Counted from the first letter of the stretch, positions 1-11,528 are shown. The stretch is DNA of 64,000 nucleotides from Portulaca oleracea (GCA_029582165.1 CM055875.1:3093501-3157500); one strand, 5' to 3'. Numbers and translations: made by a program. Notes: generated by a model from the sequence alone, not told the origin.

Positions 1-106
1 AACTTCCTGCATATAATATTGATTTGGAGATAGGGATGAGTGTTCAAAGAAACAGCCACTGAAAAGGTACAAAGCAGAGAGATTACTAGGGTACAGTATT
101 GCCAAC

Positions 107-1530
107 CTCCAAGTTATTTAGACCACGAGGTTTCCAGAAGGGAAAAGGGCGGACACCTTTGGAATTCAACTCATGTGAAAAGCTTTTTATGTCTGCCGGA
201 AATCTTTTCCGGGGTCCACTTGTAACACGGAGAATGGCTTGAAAACGAGGAGATTCGGACTCCTTTGGAGTTTCATAATCATATGAAATCTGAAGGAGAA
301 ATAAAATCAGATAGCGTTACAATAATTACACAAAACGAAAAGAATGAAGACCCTCAAAGAGGAAGAGCAGTGACAGACAACCTGCCCCTCTGGAGTACAA
401 ACCTCTGGACTTTTCGTCCCACTAGATGGCTCCCATGATGTATTCAAATTTCCTGCACAGTTGAAAGAGATTAAAAATCTCAGAAGGGACTAACAGCATG
501 GCAATCAATCACTGATAAGTAATAAACATATGGAAACCTGGAAACAAGAAACCTCAAAAAGCTAAAAACTTTCTTTTCTTTGGCAAAACACCATATGAGG
601 GACAGCAACTGTATCCATTGCTATATCATATACTACTCATTTGGCTTATCTCGTGGTAACGACAAAAAGCAATTCCTCTCAGGTTTTACATTTAGCTAAA
701 CATGTTGAACTTTCTAGCAAATAAAGAGTTTCGCAAACGATAAGAGTTAAATCTGCAAACAGGCCCTGCCAGGAAATTGATGTCTTATGCCAAACAACAC
801 ATAAATGAAGGAGAGTCATGTTCAATTGGCATAGAATAGATCATAATAAATATGAAGTACAGCGCATGGGGATGATAAGATAATCTCCAATGAATTATAT
901 AATTCCCAGCATTCATTTCTGCTTGGCATTGCATCACAAACTAGAACAAGAAAGCGTACCTCCGGCAGAAGAGAGGCGGGAGGGAGGTTGAGTGAGAAGA
1001 TTGGGAGTATGGGTGGTGGAGTGAGGATGGGAATTAGTAGGAGTAGAGTTGTTGTTAACAACATGGGAGAGGTTACTAGAGGCGAGGCCAACACCAGCAC
1101 CAACACCAACCCCTTTTTCAGAGCGGAAGGTGAAAAAGCTTTCCTGAGGAAGAGGACCAGATCTGGTTTTGATCTTGTTAAGACCAAGAGATGAAGCCAA
1201 GATGGGTGAAACAGCAGCAGGAAGGCCACCTTCCAGCTTCTGGTCGGGTGAATTATCAAATTGAGAGGTTTTAGTTTTACCCTTGTCATTTGAGTTTGAT
1301 TTTGAGTTTGGTTTGGAAGGGGTGGAACAGGCTGAAGAGGATGATGATGATGTTGAGATTCTGAGGTGGGGATCCTCGTATTTGTTGCTGTGCTTTTTCT
1401 TATCGGATCTGATGGGAGAGCTGAACCGCGAGGATCGAGGGGAGTTTGAGTTTGAGTTTGAGTTGGATCCATCTGGACTGTTGGATGAGTCCGATTTCTT
1501 GGATGAGAAAAATCGGCCTTTGAACACCAT
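107..1530 (-). CDS. IREH1/IRE3-like AGC protein kinase, first three coding exons (partial)
   Basis: Plant INCOMPLETE ROOT HAIR ELONGATION (IRE) family kinase. Family members are large AGC serine/threonine kinases, related to animal MAST/Greatwall kinases, with a long N-terminal region. The ATG is at 1530. I read three exons: 1530-960, 452-382 and 289-107 (571+71+183 nt = 275 codons), with GT donors at 959, 381 and 106 and AG acceptors before 452 and 289. Phases agree (1, then 0, then 0). Exon 1 begins [20 protein letters not shown] and contains [20 protein letters not shown]. Exon 3 contains [11 protein letters not shown] and [20 protein letters not shown]. These blocks are typical of IRE kinases as I know them. 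The kinase domain lies beyond the left edge. Exon 1 is low in complexity (Ser/Asn/Pro-rich). Which IRE paralogue this is remains open. Confidence 0.5.
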
Positions 1531-1745
1531 GCTTTAATCGGAGGTTATTTTGGAGATGGAGATGGATATGGAGATGGAGATGGAGACCCCCTACATCAGT
1601 GACGGGGCGTAGCTGAGTGAAGTAGGGGTGGAAGGAGGATGAAGATGAAGATGAAGATGAAGATGAAGATGAGGAGCAGAGCAGAAAGAGACACAAAAAA
1701 GAGGGTGGCAGTCGCACAGGCAACTGGGTCTGAGTCGTCTCCTCT
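1531..1745 (-). promoter_or_regulatory. Leader/5' flank of the IRE-like kinase with pyrimidine-rich repeats
   Basis: On the coding (minus) strand this stretch is CT-rich and holds two short tandem hexamer runs. On the plus strand they read as gagatg repeats (about 1553-1586) and gatgaa repeats (about 1637-1672). Pyrimidine-rich leaders of this kind are common just upstream of plant start codons. No clear TATA box is visible before the AT-rich block that starts near 1760. The transcription start is unknown. Confidence 0.5.
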
Positions 1746-1759
1746 TCAAATGTTCAAAG

Positions 1760-2360
1760 TTGGATAGATAGGTAATGGAAAATTTTCGTTTTATTTTTTT
1801 TTTAAAATTTTTATAAAATGTTAATATTATTGTTTATGTAAAAAATATTATTTATTTATTTATGTTAATATTATTAAGGTAATAAATGTCGTTAATTATA
1901 ATTGTTATGTAAATTTTGTTAAAACATATTATCATAAATAAGATGTTTAGAAGTGTTGTTATTATTATTATATTATGTTAATTATGCTAATTTTTATTGT
2001 TAATATTGTTATTTAAATAAAATTTTTATTAATATTTAATGTTATTAATTATAATTATTATGTCTAAATTATGTTAATTAATATTATTAAAACAAGTTGT
2101 TTATAAGTGTTGTTGATATTATTAACAATATTAGTAAATGTTGTTAAAAGTATTATTTATTTATTTAAAATAATATCATTATGGTAAATAATGTTGTTAA
2201 TTGTTATTATTATGTTAATTATGTTACAATGTTTTTTTAATAATATTATTATTATGATAATTAATATTAGAATTGTTTGTTATTTATTAATGTTGAAGCT
2301 ACTAACATTATTATTACGAATTAGTATACCGTTATTATTAGTATATTAATAATAATTGTT
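1760..2360. repeat. AT-rich low-complexity block, left side of the MULE
   Basis: About 600 bp made almost only of A and T, built from irregular TTA/ATT/TAAT words. It ends at TGTATGTAG before GTTTTTGGAGG, which looks like an intron 3' splice site, so part of it may be an intron or leader of the transposase gene. No coding potential. Confidence 0.5.
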
Positions 2361-2555
2361 TTTATTGTATGTAGGTTTTTGGAGGACTTTGGCGGGGGCG
2401 GCGTTGATTACTCCTCACATTTTGTAACGCAAAATGTGTTGAGAGTATTGAGCGTTGCAAAGTTGGGCCAATGGAGTAGGCTGCGACAATCGGTTTTAGG
2501 TTTATGCGGGCCGTCTGAGAGAAAGATCTTGATAGTCCGTTAAGGTGTTATTTGA

Positions 2556-4144
2556 AGTCCGGAGTGCGGAAAGTATCGTGGCAAATTGAACCATCTAGAT
2601 GATGCGGCTCGTCGGAGGACGTCAACGAAGGCGTGCCAATGTAAATTCGCCATTGTTGCGTGGACTCGCAACGAAACGGAATGGCGAGTTAGAGTGTGCG
2701 ACGGTGACCGGGGGAAGCACAATCATGCCTTCATCGTGTACGAGGAAGGGCATCGTCACGGACATCCATTAACCTCTGAAATGAAAGAACATGTCCGGGA
2801 TATGACCAACACGGGGTGCACACCGGCGACGATACAAACGTCGTTGAAGATTAGGTTCCCCGCATCTGCGATAAACGTGAAGCAAGTTTACAACGAGCGG
2901 GCAAAGATGCGCACTGAGGAATTGGATGATAGGACGGCTGCGGGACAATGCTTGCGCATGGCGAAACTAGGCCGGTACGTCTCTTTTGTCGATTATGATG
3001 ACGACGGCGAGCTTCGTCAGGTGTTTTTATGCCATCCTTACTCGTTGAAGTTGCTACGTACGTACCCAAATGTTATTCTCATTGACACAACGTACAAGAC
3101 AAACAAGGCAAAGTGGCCTTTATGTGAGCTCGTAGGCATGACACCGACGAACCGCAACTTCCAGATAGCTTACTCGTTCATGCGGGACGAGAATATGGAA
3201 TCTTATGAGTGGCTATTGTGGAGAGTGTATGAATTGTTGGGTACCGATGTAATTCCATCCGTGTTTGTGACGGACAAGCAGGATGCTTTGTTGGGGGCTG
3301 TCGCCAGGGTTTACCCAAATGTGCATCATCTTTTGTGTGTGTGGCATATTGCGAATGATGTGGAGAACAAAGTGAACGTCCTTACTGGGGGCAAGAAGCT
3401 CGGATTCGGGCTTCATTTCAGACATCATTTCTGGAACGGCATTGTACATGCGAAGACTGTTGGAGATTTCAATGTCAAGTGGAAAGAGGTTGTTAACGCG
3501 TGGATCGGGCAAAACAAACCGATAGTTGATTATCTTACGGGAACGTGGATGAGTCATAAGGAAAAATTTGTTTGTGCTTGGACCGACAACGTACCTCATA
3601 TAGAACACGACCACTTGAGTTGAGAGCGGCATTCATCACTAAAGTATTATATCGGCAGTTCCAGAGGCACCTTCGATCGTGTGTTTGCGAAGATTCACTT
3701 TCACTTGGAGAATCAACATACGGAGATTAAGAGGGAGCTTGAACAGTCAAGGAGCACGCACACGGATTTACGGCATCTTGGCTGGGCCAGCCCCGTTCGA
3801 ACATTGGATGTCGGCTCCAAATGACTTATTTCCAGTTGCGACAACGATGAATATGATGTGGGTCTTCTTGTCAACACCTCCTGGTCCACGATCGCAGACA
3901 GCTGAACTATGCATATCAATATTACCCATAAGAGGAGGGCCTAGACTTACGGGACCTGGGAAAGTTCAGGGAATTGTGCGATACAATAACCACTTCATGC
4001 TTATACATTTACGGGATGATCGCTCTACCGCCGATTCATATTGGATGGCGAAGCAATAGAGACATAACTGTTCAGGGTTGGGATGAGCCTTTCCAGGCTC
4101 GTATTGATAGATGGCAGGCTATTAGGGCCGCTCAACGCCAATGA
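2556..4144 (+). pseudogene. MULE transposase (FAR1-like DNA-binding region plus MULE domain), decayed
   Basis: An open frame runs from 2556 to 3623 (no ATG at its start; the first open codons follow a TGA at 2553). Its first ~60 residues show an FHY3/FAR1-like zinc-binding region (CGKYRGK, TSTKACQCKF, RVCDGDRGKHNH). The MULE transposase core follows, with acidic positions in LIDTTYKTNK and FVTDKQDALL and the C..H pair in LLCVWHIAND. A stop at 3621 interrupts the protein. Homologous text continues in another frame (FDRVFAKIHFHLENQHTEIK, about 3676-3735), and a conserved C-terminal frame ends at TGA 4142-4144 after WDEPFQARIDRWQAIRAAQR. The FAR1 region upstream of 2556 also looks frame-shifted. 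Probably inactive. It would have cut and moved the element by DDE chemistry in the nucleus. Confidence 0.5.
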
Positions 4145-4301
4145 TTGTTGTAGTTGTACCGTTGTATACATATACCCATTAAAAAAAAAAAACAATAAAA
4201 ACACAAATTTGAAAACTGACCGCATAATCAGGTAGTTAGTTCAACACAAAGCCACACTTAGTTTAGGGTACAATAAAAACAATGAAATTAAACAACACCA
4301 T

Positions 4302-6311
4302 CTACTCCTCATCATCATCTTCTTCCTCCTGGGGGACTTCAATGTGCATCTGATGGCACCAACGCCCGTGCAAATCGACCATCTCATCGTACCAAGCACG
4401 GTTAATTGTCGCTGTCTCATCGTCCGCTTGGAACTGATGTCTCCCCCGTTGAACTAATGAAGCCCATGTATAGGCCCACTTTTATAAAAAAAAAATTACA
4501 AAAAAAAATCGGTCAGATCAATAAAAAATAAAACAAAAAATAAAACACAAAATAATTAATTATGATGAGTGTTTAAGTGTACCTGTTCGTGTGTCGGAAG
4601 GTCCTCCACTGTCGATTGGCTTGCGGAGGCATTGTTGTTCAAAAATTTGTGTGAATGGGCCGCGTACCAGTCGTTGTAGGCGACATCCGACTCCCACGGC
4701 ACTTGCTTCGTGCGGGGCACATCACGCACTGACATTTTGTTGTTGATTGGAAACCCCGCCCAGTCAGCGCTGACGTTAGCCTCCACGAATTCCAATTTGT
4801 AGGGGCCCTTAGCCGGTCGTTCAGCGCTCTTTGGGACTGATACTCGCCGTGGGATATGTTGTAGGTGCCCTAATCGCCGACGACGCGATCGGGCATGTAC
4901 GGCGATGATGTCGTGACGCACGAATGCCTCCATTGTACAACGCCCCTGGTACATGACTTGTGCGGCGGGACCGTCTGAGGCCCAACTCACATGATCCGCG
5001 TCAACGCATCAAGGAGGCCCTCAATCGCCGCAGCGCCGAACTTGGCGGATGGGGACCACCTACTCGCCGAGGCCCATTAACGTGCTCGCGTGTGGCCTAA
5101 AATCGAGAAAGTACTCGTAGATCGGGCTGCAGGCGGTCAAACACCGGCCATCTTGGCTCCGCCTACCTTTCGCCATCCCTAATCGGCGGTAAAGGCGCCA
5201 AGGTCACCGTCCCCAAGCAATGCGATCAACGATAACATCGGTGCTAGGCCACGGATGCGGCCTAATTCTATCCTCGATTTGTCCACAAGGATAGTGTTCG
5301 AGCATGCTCAACAACCACGCCCGTATCCTATGGGAATGGGAAAACTGGTCGTTAAACTGATCGTCCTCAAATGGGAGTCAGCTATGCCACCCTTGTCATA
5401 AGTGCTATCAACCTTGACTCGCCATTGCTTTTTCAAAATCAGCACGCGTCTTGTTAACGACTTCCCGAGGAAGTCCTTGCATCAAGCCATCAACCGCAAG
5501 ACCCAATATATGTTGCACATCATGCAACATGATCGTCATTCACCAAAGGGAAGGTGAAATGTGTTTGTGTCGGGTTGCCACCTCTTAACGAACGCCGAGA
5601 TCAACGTCGAGTCGATGTGATCGTACATCAGCTCCGGCAAGTTGGTTATTTGGATTCTTCCCAGTGCAGCCTGGCATTCAGGTTCCAACTGTGCGTGTAC
5701 TGACCACAACTCCCTCAACGCATTCTTCTTCGTCAGGCAATCAAGGACAACACGCGCTTAACGCCGCGACCCTCCCATATTACGAGCAATGACCTCCAAA
5801 GCTCGGTATCAATGAGAATTGCAGTCCCGAACGCGTTACCACCAATCTTCCAGAATTGTCGCTTACGCTTTCTCTTCCGATATACGCTCATCGACCCGTC
5901 GCGATGTGAGCGTAATCCTGCCCACCCTTTCGAATTGGGGCAAACTTGCCGGATGCATCCCTCATCGGCATGAAACCTGATGGCCTGTAACCTGGCCCAG
6001 TAGTCGAAAAATTGGCGATGGAGGTCGGGATCATCTGCATCTCGGGCTCCCCTGTCTCATCGTCCCCCGACTCCGATGTTGTAGAGCCGCTAGACTCATC
6101 CATGGCCTGGTTGAGATGGTCAACGAAATCCATGGCCTGACTACCCGTGTCCTCGGGCTGGTCCCCGGCTGCATCACCTGCATCCGTACCACGACCAAGA
6201 CGGGCGAGTTAACGCAGATCACACATTGTGGGGGTCCCTGACTCACCCCTCCAACCACTCACAAGTCGATTCGCCGGTCGAAAACCCGCGGCCCTTGCCC
6301 TTCCCTACCAT
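4302..6311 (-). pseudogene. Plant mobile domain (PMD, MAIN/MAIL1-like) gene carried by the MULE, broken
   Basis: Pieces in several minus-strand frames match the PMD family ('serine/threonine phosphatase 7 long form homolog' type). They are LPELMYDHIDSTLISAFVKR with FHLPFGE and then MTIMLHDVQHILGLAVDGLM (5720-5400), RRLGHLQHIPRRVS and YKLEFVEANVSADWAGFPIN (4990-4584), and an acidic C-terminus. A start at 6311 gives MVGKGKGRGFSTGESTCEWL. The last intron is clear: donor after 4583 (CAG|GTACAC), acceptor before 4478, and a final exon 4478-4302 of 59 codons ending in EEEDDDEE. Several stops and frame changes between 6240 and 5000 make it a pseudogene unless unseen introns remove them. MAIN/MAIL1 proteins act in genome stability and silencing; transposon PMD roles are unknown. 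A likely 5'-leader intron acceptor (TTTTGCAG) lies near 6323. Confidence 0.5.
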
Positions 6312-6426
6312 TTTAGATCACCTGCAAAATGAAGACATACATAACAACCAAAATCATTTAAGTCGCAAGAATATGCGCAAATGGGTTAGCGTGTGTTGGT
6401 TACCTAAGTCGTGTCACGAGGCAAGA

Positions 6427-6816
6427 GGATCATGTTATTGTCCAAGGAGAGTGTGTTGTTTAGCTTAATATATGGTTGAAAAGACTTTCGTCACCGTCTG
6501 ACTTCGTTTAATTGTTTGGTTCCCAAAACGCACTGTCAGTGAAATTGCGCGAGGTCTACAGTGCTCTGGGAGTTAGAAGCATATCAGATTCGATACAATG
6601 TAATGTTTCTTGTTGTCCCACCAGGCTGCACAATAGAAACATTGCATTGTCGAACTGATACGCTTCTAACTCCGCACCACCGCACTCGCCAATTTCATCA
6701 CGATGAGCTACTTTGGGACCAAACAGATAAACAAGAGTTGATGCGGGCATTGATTAACCTTCTCAACCATACATTATCAAGTTACAACACACACTCCTTG
6801 TAAACTAATATGACCC
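6427..6816. repeat. ~390-nt imperfect inverted repeat (long hairpin) inside the MULE
   Basis: The left arm 6427-6612 pairs with the right arm 6630-6816 around a loop of about 15 nt (CCCACCAGGCTGC). The match is strongest near the loop (GGAGTTAGAAGC at 6569 against GCTTCTAACTCC ending at 6673) and continues outward with mismatches: TTTGGTTCCC near 6520 against GGGACCAAA near 6720, GGTTGAAAAG near 6473 against CTTCTCAACC, and GTCCAAGGAG near 6440 against CTCCTTGTAAAC. It lies upstream of the PMD start, outside the recognisable coding parts. It could be a nested foldback element or a source of small RNAs. Confidence 0.5.
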
Positions 6817-7960
6817 AAAACTCAACCTCATTCTTTCACGTAAACAACTAACATACAATAAATATACATTAACATAATTATTATCCTAACGCATTACCAT
6901 CACAAAATAACCTATATATCCACTTACGTATCAACTGGTTGTTGAGTACCTAAGTTATTAAATGGATGTGACATAACTATTATGTCATCATTTGGAGTTA
7001 TTAGTACATAAATTGACAATTAAGTTGGATTATGAATAAATTACCCATACCAACTATATACGCCAACTTACTTACAAATAAAAACCAAAATCATCCAAAC
7101 TCAACATCCTTCTAACACAACTACATATAAACTATTCGGAATATACACTAACCCGTAAACTTAGCCCTACATCACAATTACCATTTTTTTCTAAGCCAAT
7201 TAATCACTAACATTAACACATGCTTAATCACTAAATAATATTAACGCATTAAATATTAACACCGAATCAATATCACTGATATTAATCACTACTAATTGTC
7301 ATATTAACACATGCATAACATTAATATTGATATTAACAATATTAATTTTCATAACACAATATTAATAAAAATAATACAATTAATCACTAATAATTATAAA
7401 ATTAACACATAATTAACTATAATATTCATAATAACAATATTAATAATTTTCATATTTAATAATAACAATATTAACTTTAATAAATATAATTTTTAATTTT
7501 TATTTATTATTTAACAATAATCTAATAACAATTATTAACAATAATAATATTAATAGCAATTATTATCAATAACAATATTAATAAAAATAACAATAACAAT
7601 ATTAATAAACATAACAATAACAATATTAATAAATATAACAATAATAACAATTAATATTAATAAATAAAACAAAAAAACGAAAAAAAAAATAAATAAGCGC
7701 ACAATTTGCGCATGGCCACAAGCGCCGCCGCGCCGTGCGTCTGCGTCGCACCTTTTTTTTTTTTTTTGTTTTTTCGTTCAAAATTAAAATTTACAAAACA
7801 TAAAACCATAAATTCAAATTACAAATTCGAAACATACCTCAAATTCGTCGATTGAATCCCGGTATGAGGGTGGTTTGTGGTGGTTGATGGTTGAGAGCGT
7901 TTTTTAGAGAGATAAACTAGAGAGATAGTGGAGAGTGAAGTTATGAGGTTCAAGGGCGTG
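6817..7960. repeat. AT-rich block and short GC-rich leader, right side of the MULE
   Basis: From 6820 to 7720 the DNA is mostly AAT/TAA/ATT words with no coding frame. A 50-bp GC-rich patch (GCGCATGGCCACAAGCGCCG, 7707-7726) and a T15 run follow. After that, 7780-7960 reads like a plant 5' leader on minus (CTCTCCACTATCTCTC). It may hold the promoter and first exon of the PMD gene, but I can show no start codon linked to it. Confidence 0.5.
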
Positions 7961-8229
7961 GGTTGGAAATATTATGCGAAAGGTGGGCGACAATAGTAAA
8001 AAGGTGGGCGACGAAAAGCAAGCGGGTTTCTCAGCCTCTTGGAATTATTTTCCCCTGCATTCAGGACTACGAGGGAGGCTCCATAAAACCCAACCTCCAA
8101 AAAGTCTCAATCCCTTCTAAATGCATTTGGATTTCCATGCTGAAATTACCAATGTGTTTCATGTAAATGAAAATGATTGTTTTATAAAATAATTTTCCTT
8201 TGAAATAAAGAATTGCAAATAGACAAAAA

Positions 8230-8592
8230 GGTGGTCAGCCCATAAAAAAAAAAGGTGGTCAGAAGGTTAGGATGAAGAGGCATGCGAACTTGTCGAAAAA
8301 TGGCAATCTTGATGACATTGAAGTTGAGATTGAACGAAGGAAGGTGAATATTGGCAAAGATATTGGTGTGCGATTCCTTAATGATCCAAGTAGCTAATTT
8401 CATTGATCTTGCTTTTTGCAGTGTAATAGTTTATTCGGTTGTGGTGTTTGGTTAGTCCTTGCAGTGTTTTTTAGCTGTTTGGTTGTAATCTTTTGGTGAT
8501 GGATCTTGCTGTTGTGTTTGGGGGTTGCTGTATGTTGAACTTTTAGCCTTTTGGCTATTAATAATCAAATAAATAAATAAATAAATAATTTT
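8230..8592 (+). mobile_element. Possible LINE 3' end with (AAAT)n tail
   Basis: A 43-codon plus frame ends at 8397. It is followed by a T/G-rich trailer and then ATTAATAATC and an (AAAT)n tract at about 8567-8590. A short T/G-rich trailer ending in a simple A-rich repeat is how many truncated plant LINEs end. The peptide shows no diagnostic motif and I found no target duplication, so this is tentative. Confidence 0.5.
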
Positions 8593-9339
8593 TGGAATTA
8601 AGTAATCCAATTTTTGGGGCAATATGGATACGACCAACTGACATTTGAGATTTGGACTGGATGATCAGTATTTAACATCATATTAGATTGAATGAACTTC
8701 CACCAATTTCAACTATTGGAAAAGTGACTAGTAGTGGTGATCAAGTTGTTTTTCTTTACTTTTTTCATATTTTAAATAATTTACATAAACAATCACCTTT
8801 GTCGGGTCACTTTTTCGACAAGTTGAAATGGATCAAAGTTCATTCAATATAAAAGGATGTTAAACATATATAGTTCGTCGAGTCCAATTTCCAAAAGTCA
8901 GTCCGTCGTATCCAAATTACACCAAGGTTTAATTATTTATTTCCAATAGTCAGAAAATAAATTTCTAGTTGGTATTTTCAAATGTTTGGTATATTTTCCA
9001 TTTTCCTCAAAAATGATGAGAAAGAGGATATATTGCTTGACGACGATGACAATTCAAATCGAATATGTAATTAATGGAATAATTATTGGAGACTCAAATG
9101 ATGGATATTGTGATGCAGTGGCGGAGAAGTTAGTGGCAAAGACGTGACGTTAGGGATACTCGATTTGGGCTATGGTAGACATGGAAGAGGGAGGGAATGG
9201 GTTGTGTTATTAACTTAGGTCAGGAAAATGGATTGTTTTTTGTGTTGGACTCATGAAAATAATTTAGATAAGGAGGGGGTGATTTTTCTAGAAAATGGTT
9301 TTCCCCAATTTTTGTCCACTGCCTGTCAAATTCATTGGT

Positions 9340-9530
9340 AAAAAACAGTTGGATAACAGTTAAATTTTGGTAACTTTTGGTAAATTCTGGTAATTTTTAG
9401 TAAATTTATGTCAATATATCAAAATTAATTTTTTTTTGCTTTCTAAGTTTGGTAAGTTTTTATAAGTTTTGGTAAATTTTGGTAAATTTAGACAAAAACT
9501 GGTAAATTTGGATAAATTGAAATTATCCAT
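9340..9530 (+). repeat. GGTAAATTTTGGTAA-type degenerate short repeat
   Basis: The words GGTAA, GGTAACTTTT, GGTAAATT and GGTAAGTTTT recur at least nine times at irregular spacing of 10-25 bp. It looks like a decayed minisatellite with no apparent function. Confidence 0.5.
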
Positions 9531-10770
9531 GAATTTGACAGGGCGGGTGTTATATTTATAAATTATAACCTTAAAAAAAATGAATTGCTCTGTAGTAAGC
9601 AGAATTATAATGGATGAGACAATGGTTGGTTGAACTTTCGAAATATATCATTGTAAGGTGAACTATTAGACCATATACTTTCCGTGCATCGCCACCAAAT
9701 TAGTCTAAGTTGAATGAAATTTTGGACTACTACAATACAATATATGATACCAAAGGTAAGATCATTTAGCAGGGCCACAGAGATGATGAATAAACATATC
9801 ATTTATTTCTTTTTTCTGAGGCTCTTATAATCTTCAAGTGAACATACTTTCTAAATTCATTCCTAATCACACACGAACACAACAACAAAGTAAGCTTGAT
9901 CTTATTCGCCAAGTCCTCGGTCAGTTCGATCTTCCTTTTCTAGTTGGTCTAGTCTAGGACTAAACTTTTTGCAATCTAGTCTTCAATGATAGACTTTCCT
10001 AAAATTCGATCTCAGTCTAGTTCGGTCCATTCCTAGACTGATGAATGAACCTAAGCATAAACAAAGCGCTGCTTCGAAGGCAACCCAAGGCAAAACTTCC
10101 TTTTACTTTTTCTTTTAGTTAAGGCATTTAATTTTATTTATTTTTACATTTACTATGTATTAATTTACTTGTCTACCTAACGTCAAATGTTTATAGGTGA
10201 ATTAAGTCGAGAAAAAAAGGGTTTTAATAAGTCAAGATGTCAAAAAAATAAAAGGAAAACGAAAAGGCAATTAAGATGGTTTGTCCATTGAGGGGACGCA
10301 AACGTTGGGAGGCGGTGAAACACGGGAAAGTGAGAAAGAGCAGAGCATGGGCAACTGTTTGGGCGGAGTACAACCAGGTTTTTATATCGCCTCCACAAGG
10401 AATTGGGCCTTCCCAACCTAAGAGTTTATCGAGTTCTCACCAACTATGTTTAAATTCCAAGGTTTTTAGAAGTTTTGAAAACTAATAAAAAAAGACACAA
10501 TTAAAACCACAAATAAAGAAGAAAAAGGGCTCAGGGGTTTTAGGCGATCAACGGGATTACGGTCATGGGGTTTTCGTGATTAGGAGGTAAAGACATGAGA
10601 TTAACCAGGTGTGATATTGCTAAAATATGTCAACCAAACTCCCTCTTTCAAGGGTAGTTTGGATTAACTTCCCCAAGACCCACCATGGTCCTAGGGGTTA
10701 AAATTGCAATAGTCCTTAATTAGGACTATTCTCATTTTCATGAGAATAGAACTAATTATTCCGTCCTTAT

Positions 10771-11523
10771 TGTTGAAATTATTTCAAAAGTATAAGAAGG
10801 TTATATAGCATAAGAAATCATGTGGTACAAGTATAAGGGTCATACATAATATAAACACAAGTTATATGATCAATAAAGGTCAATATAAAACCAGCACATG
10901 CCATGCTAGTCTCCAGAATGTTGAATTAAGCATTCTGGGCTCAACACAGTCCGTGTTGAGGCAACACGGACCGTGGCGAACCGTGTTGAGGCCCAGAAGT
11001 TATTTAATGTTCCAACTACTATATAATCTTCATCATTAAGCTATAATCTCATTTTAATACCAGATTTAAGACTACAACAACTATATCATCTTTATATTAT
11101 ATGGTCAATCGACTTAGTCAAGGTCAAGATACTCAATAAGGGCCCTAATTAAGTCCTTTGACCGAGGGTTAAAGAGGGTGGGAAGTCTCCTATAAATAGG
11201 AGACATTCCCTAGCCATTTGAGTACACAATCATCTAATGACAACCTCTCATTCTTGACTGAACTATACTTGAGATAATCAAGTGAGAAACAAGTTTGTCT
11301 TGAGTGTGTTAAGTCGCTAGGTTTCATCTTTATGAACATTTACCGTCTAGTAAATAGTTGTTAAGGAAAATGTATTCATCCATGACTCTTAGCAATATCG
11401 AAGCAAGATAACTATTTGGTTATTAAAGTCATATCTTTATCTTGTCATACATACCACAAGAAGATCAACAAGCCAAGAAAAGATGATGAAGATTCAAGCC
11501 GGTCAAGTATCATTTTCCTAACA
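10771..11523 (+). mobile_element. Solo LTR, 753 bp, target duplication CTTAT
   Basis: It starts TGTTGAAATT and ends TTTTCCTAACA (TG...CA), and is flanked by CTTAT at 10766-10770 and again at 11524-11528. A TATA box (CTATAAATAGG, 11190-11200) sits in plus orientation, about 420 bp into the LTR, as expected at the U3/R border. There is no internal coding DNA, so the element has recombined to a solo LTR. It also carries a compact hairpin at 10934-10997. Superfamily cannot be assigned from the LTR alone. Confidence 0.5.
11191..11200 (+). promoter_or_regulatory. TATA box of the solo LTR
   Basis: TATAAATAGG inside the 753-bp solo LTR gives the LTR its plus orientation and is a plausible promoter reading out towards 11.5 kb. 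Confidence 0.5.
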
Positions 11524-11528
11524 CTTAT

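Larger units (their letters stand above)
1760..7960. mobile_element. Mutator-like (MULE) element carrying a transposase and a PMD gene, ends approximate
   Basis: A MULE-type transposase on plus (2556-4144) and a plant mobile domain gene on minus (6311-4302) converge tail to tail, 157 bp apart. Both are bounded by very AT-rich blocks (1760-2360 and 6820-7720). PMD genes carried by MULEs are known from plants. I could not find clear terminal inverted repeats or a 9-bp target duplication, so both ends are estimates. If the left end is near 1760, the element sits about 230 bp upstream of the kinase start codon and could have displaced or replaced its promoter. Both genes are damaged, so the copy is probably old and immobile. 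Confidence 0.5.
7961..10765. other. Intergenic DNA without recognisable genes
   Basis: Only short unsupported frames are present. Three small features lie here: a possible LINE tail with an AAAT tract (8230-8592), a GGTAA-rich tract (9340-9530), and a stretch near 9930-10040 where CTAGTCTAGG-like words recur. Nothing suggests a conserved protein or RNA gene. Confidence 0.5.

Noticed and set aside
40..225. Plus-strand frame over kinase exon 3
   Set aside because: The minus strand there codes the conserved [17 protein letters not shown] block between good splice sites, so the plus frame is antisense noise.
822..1472. Long minus-strand frame overlapping kinase exon 1 in another phase
   Set aside because: The frame starting at 1530 carries the IRE-family N-terminus and joins exons 2 and 3 in phase; the 822-1472 frame is its shadow in a repetitive Ser-rich region.
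1760..7960. Exact MULE terminal inverted repeats or 9-bp target duplication
   Set aside because: I compared both AT-rich margins by eye; similar AT words occur but no convincing paired ends or duplication, so the element limits stay approximate.
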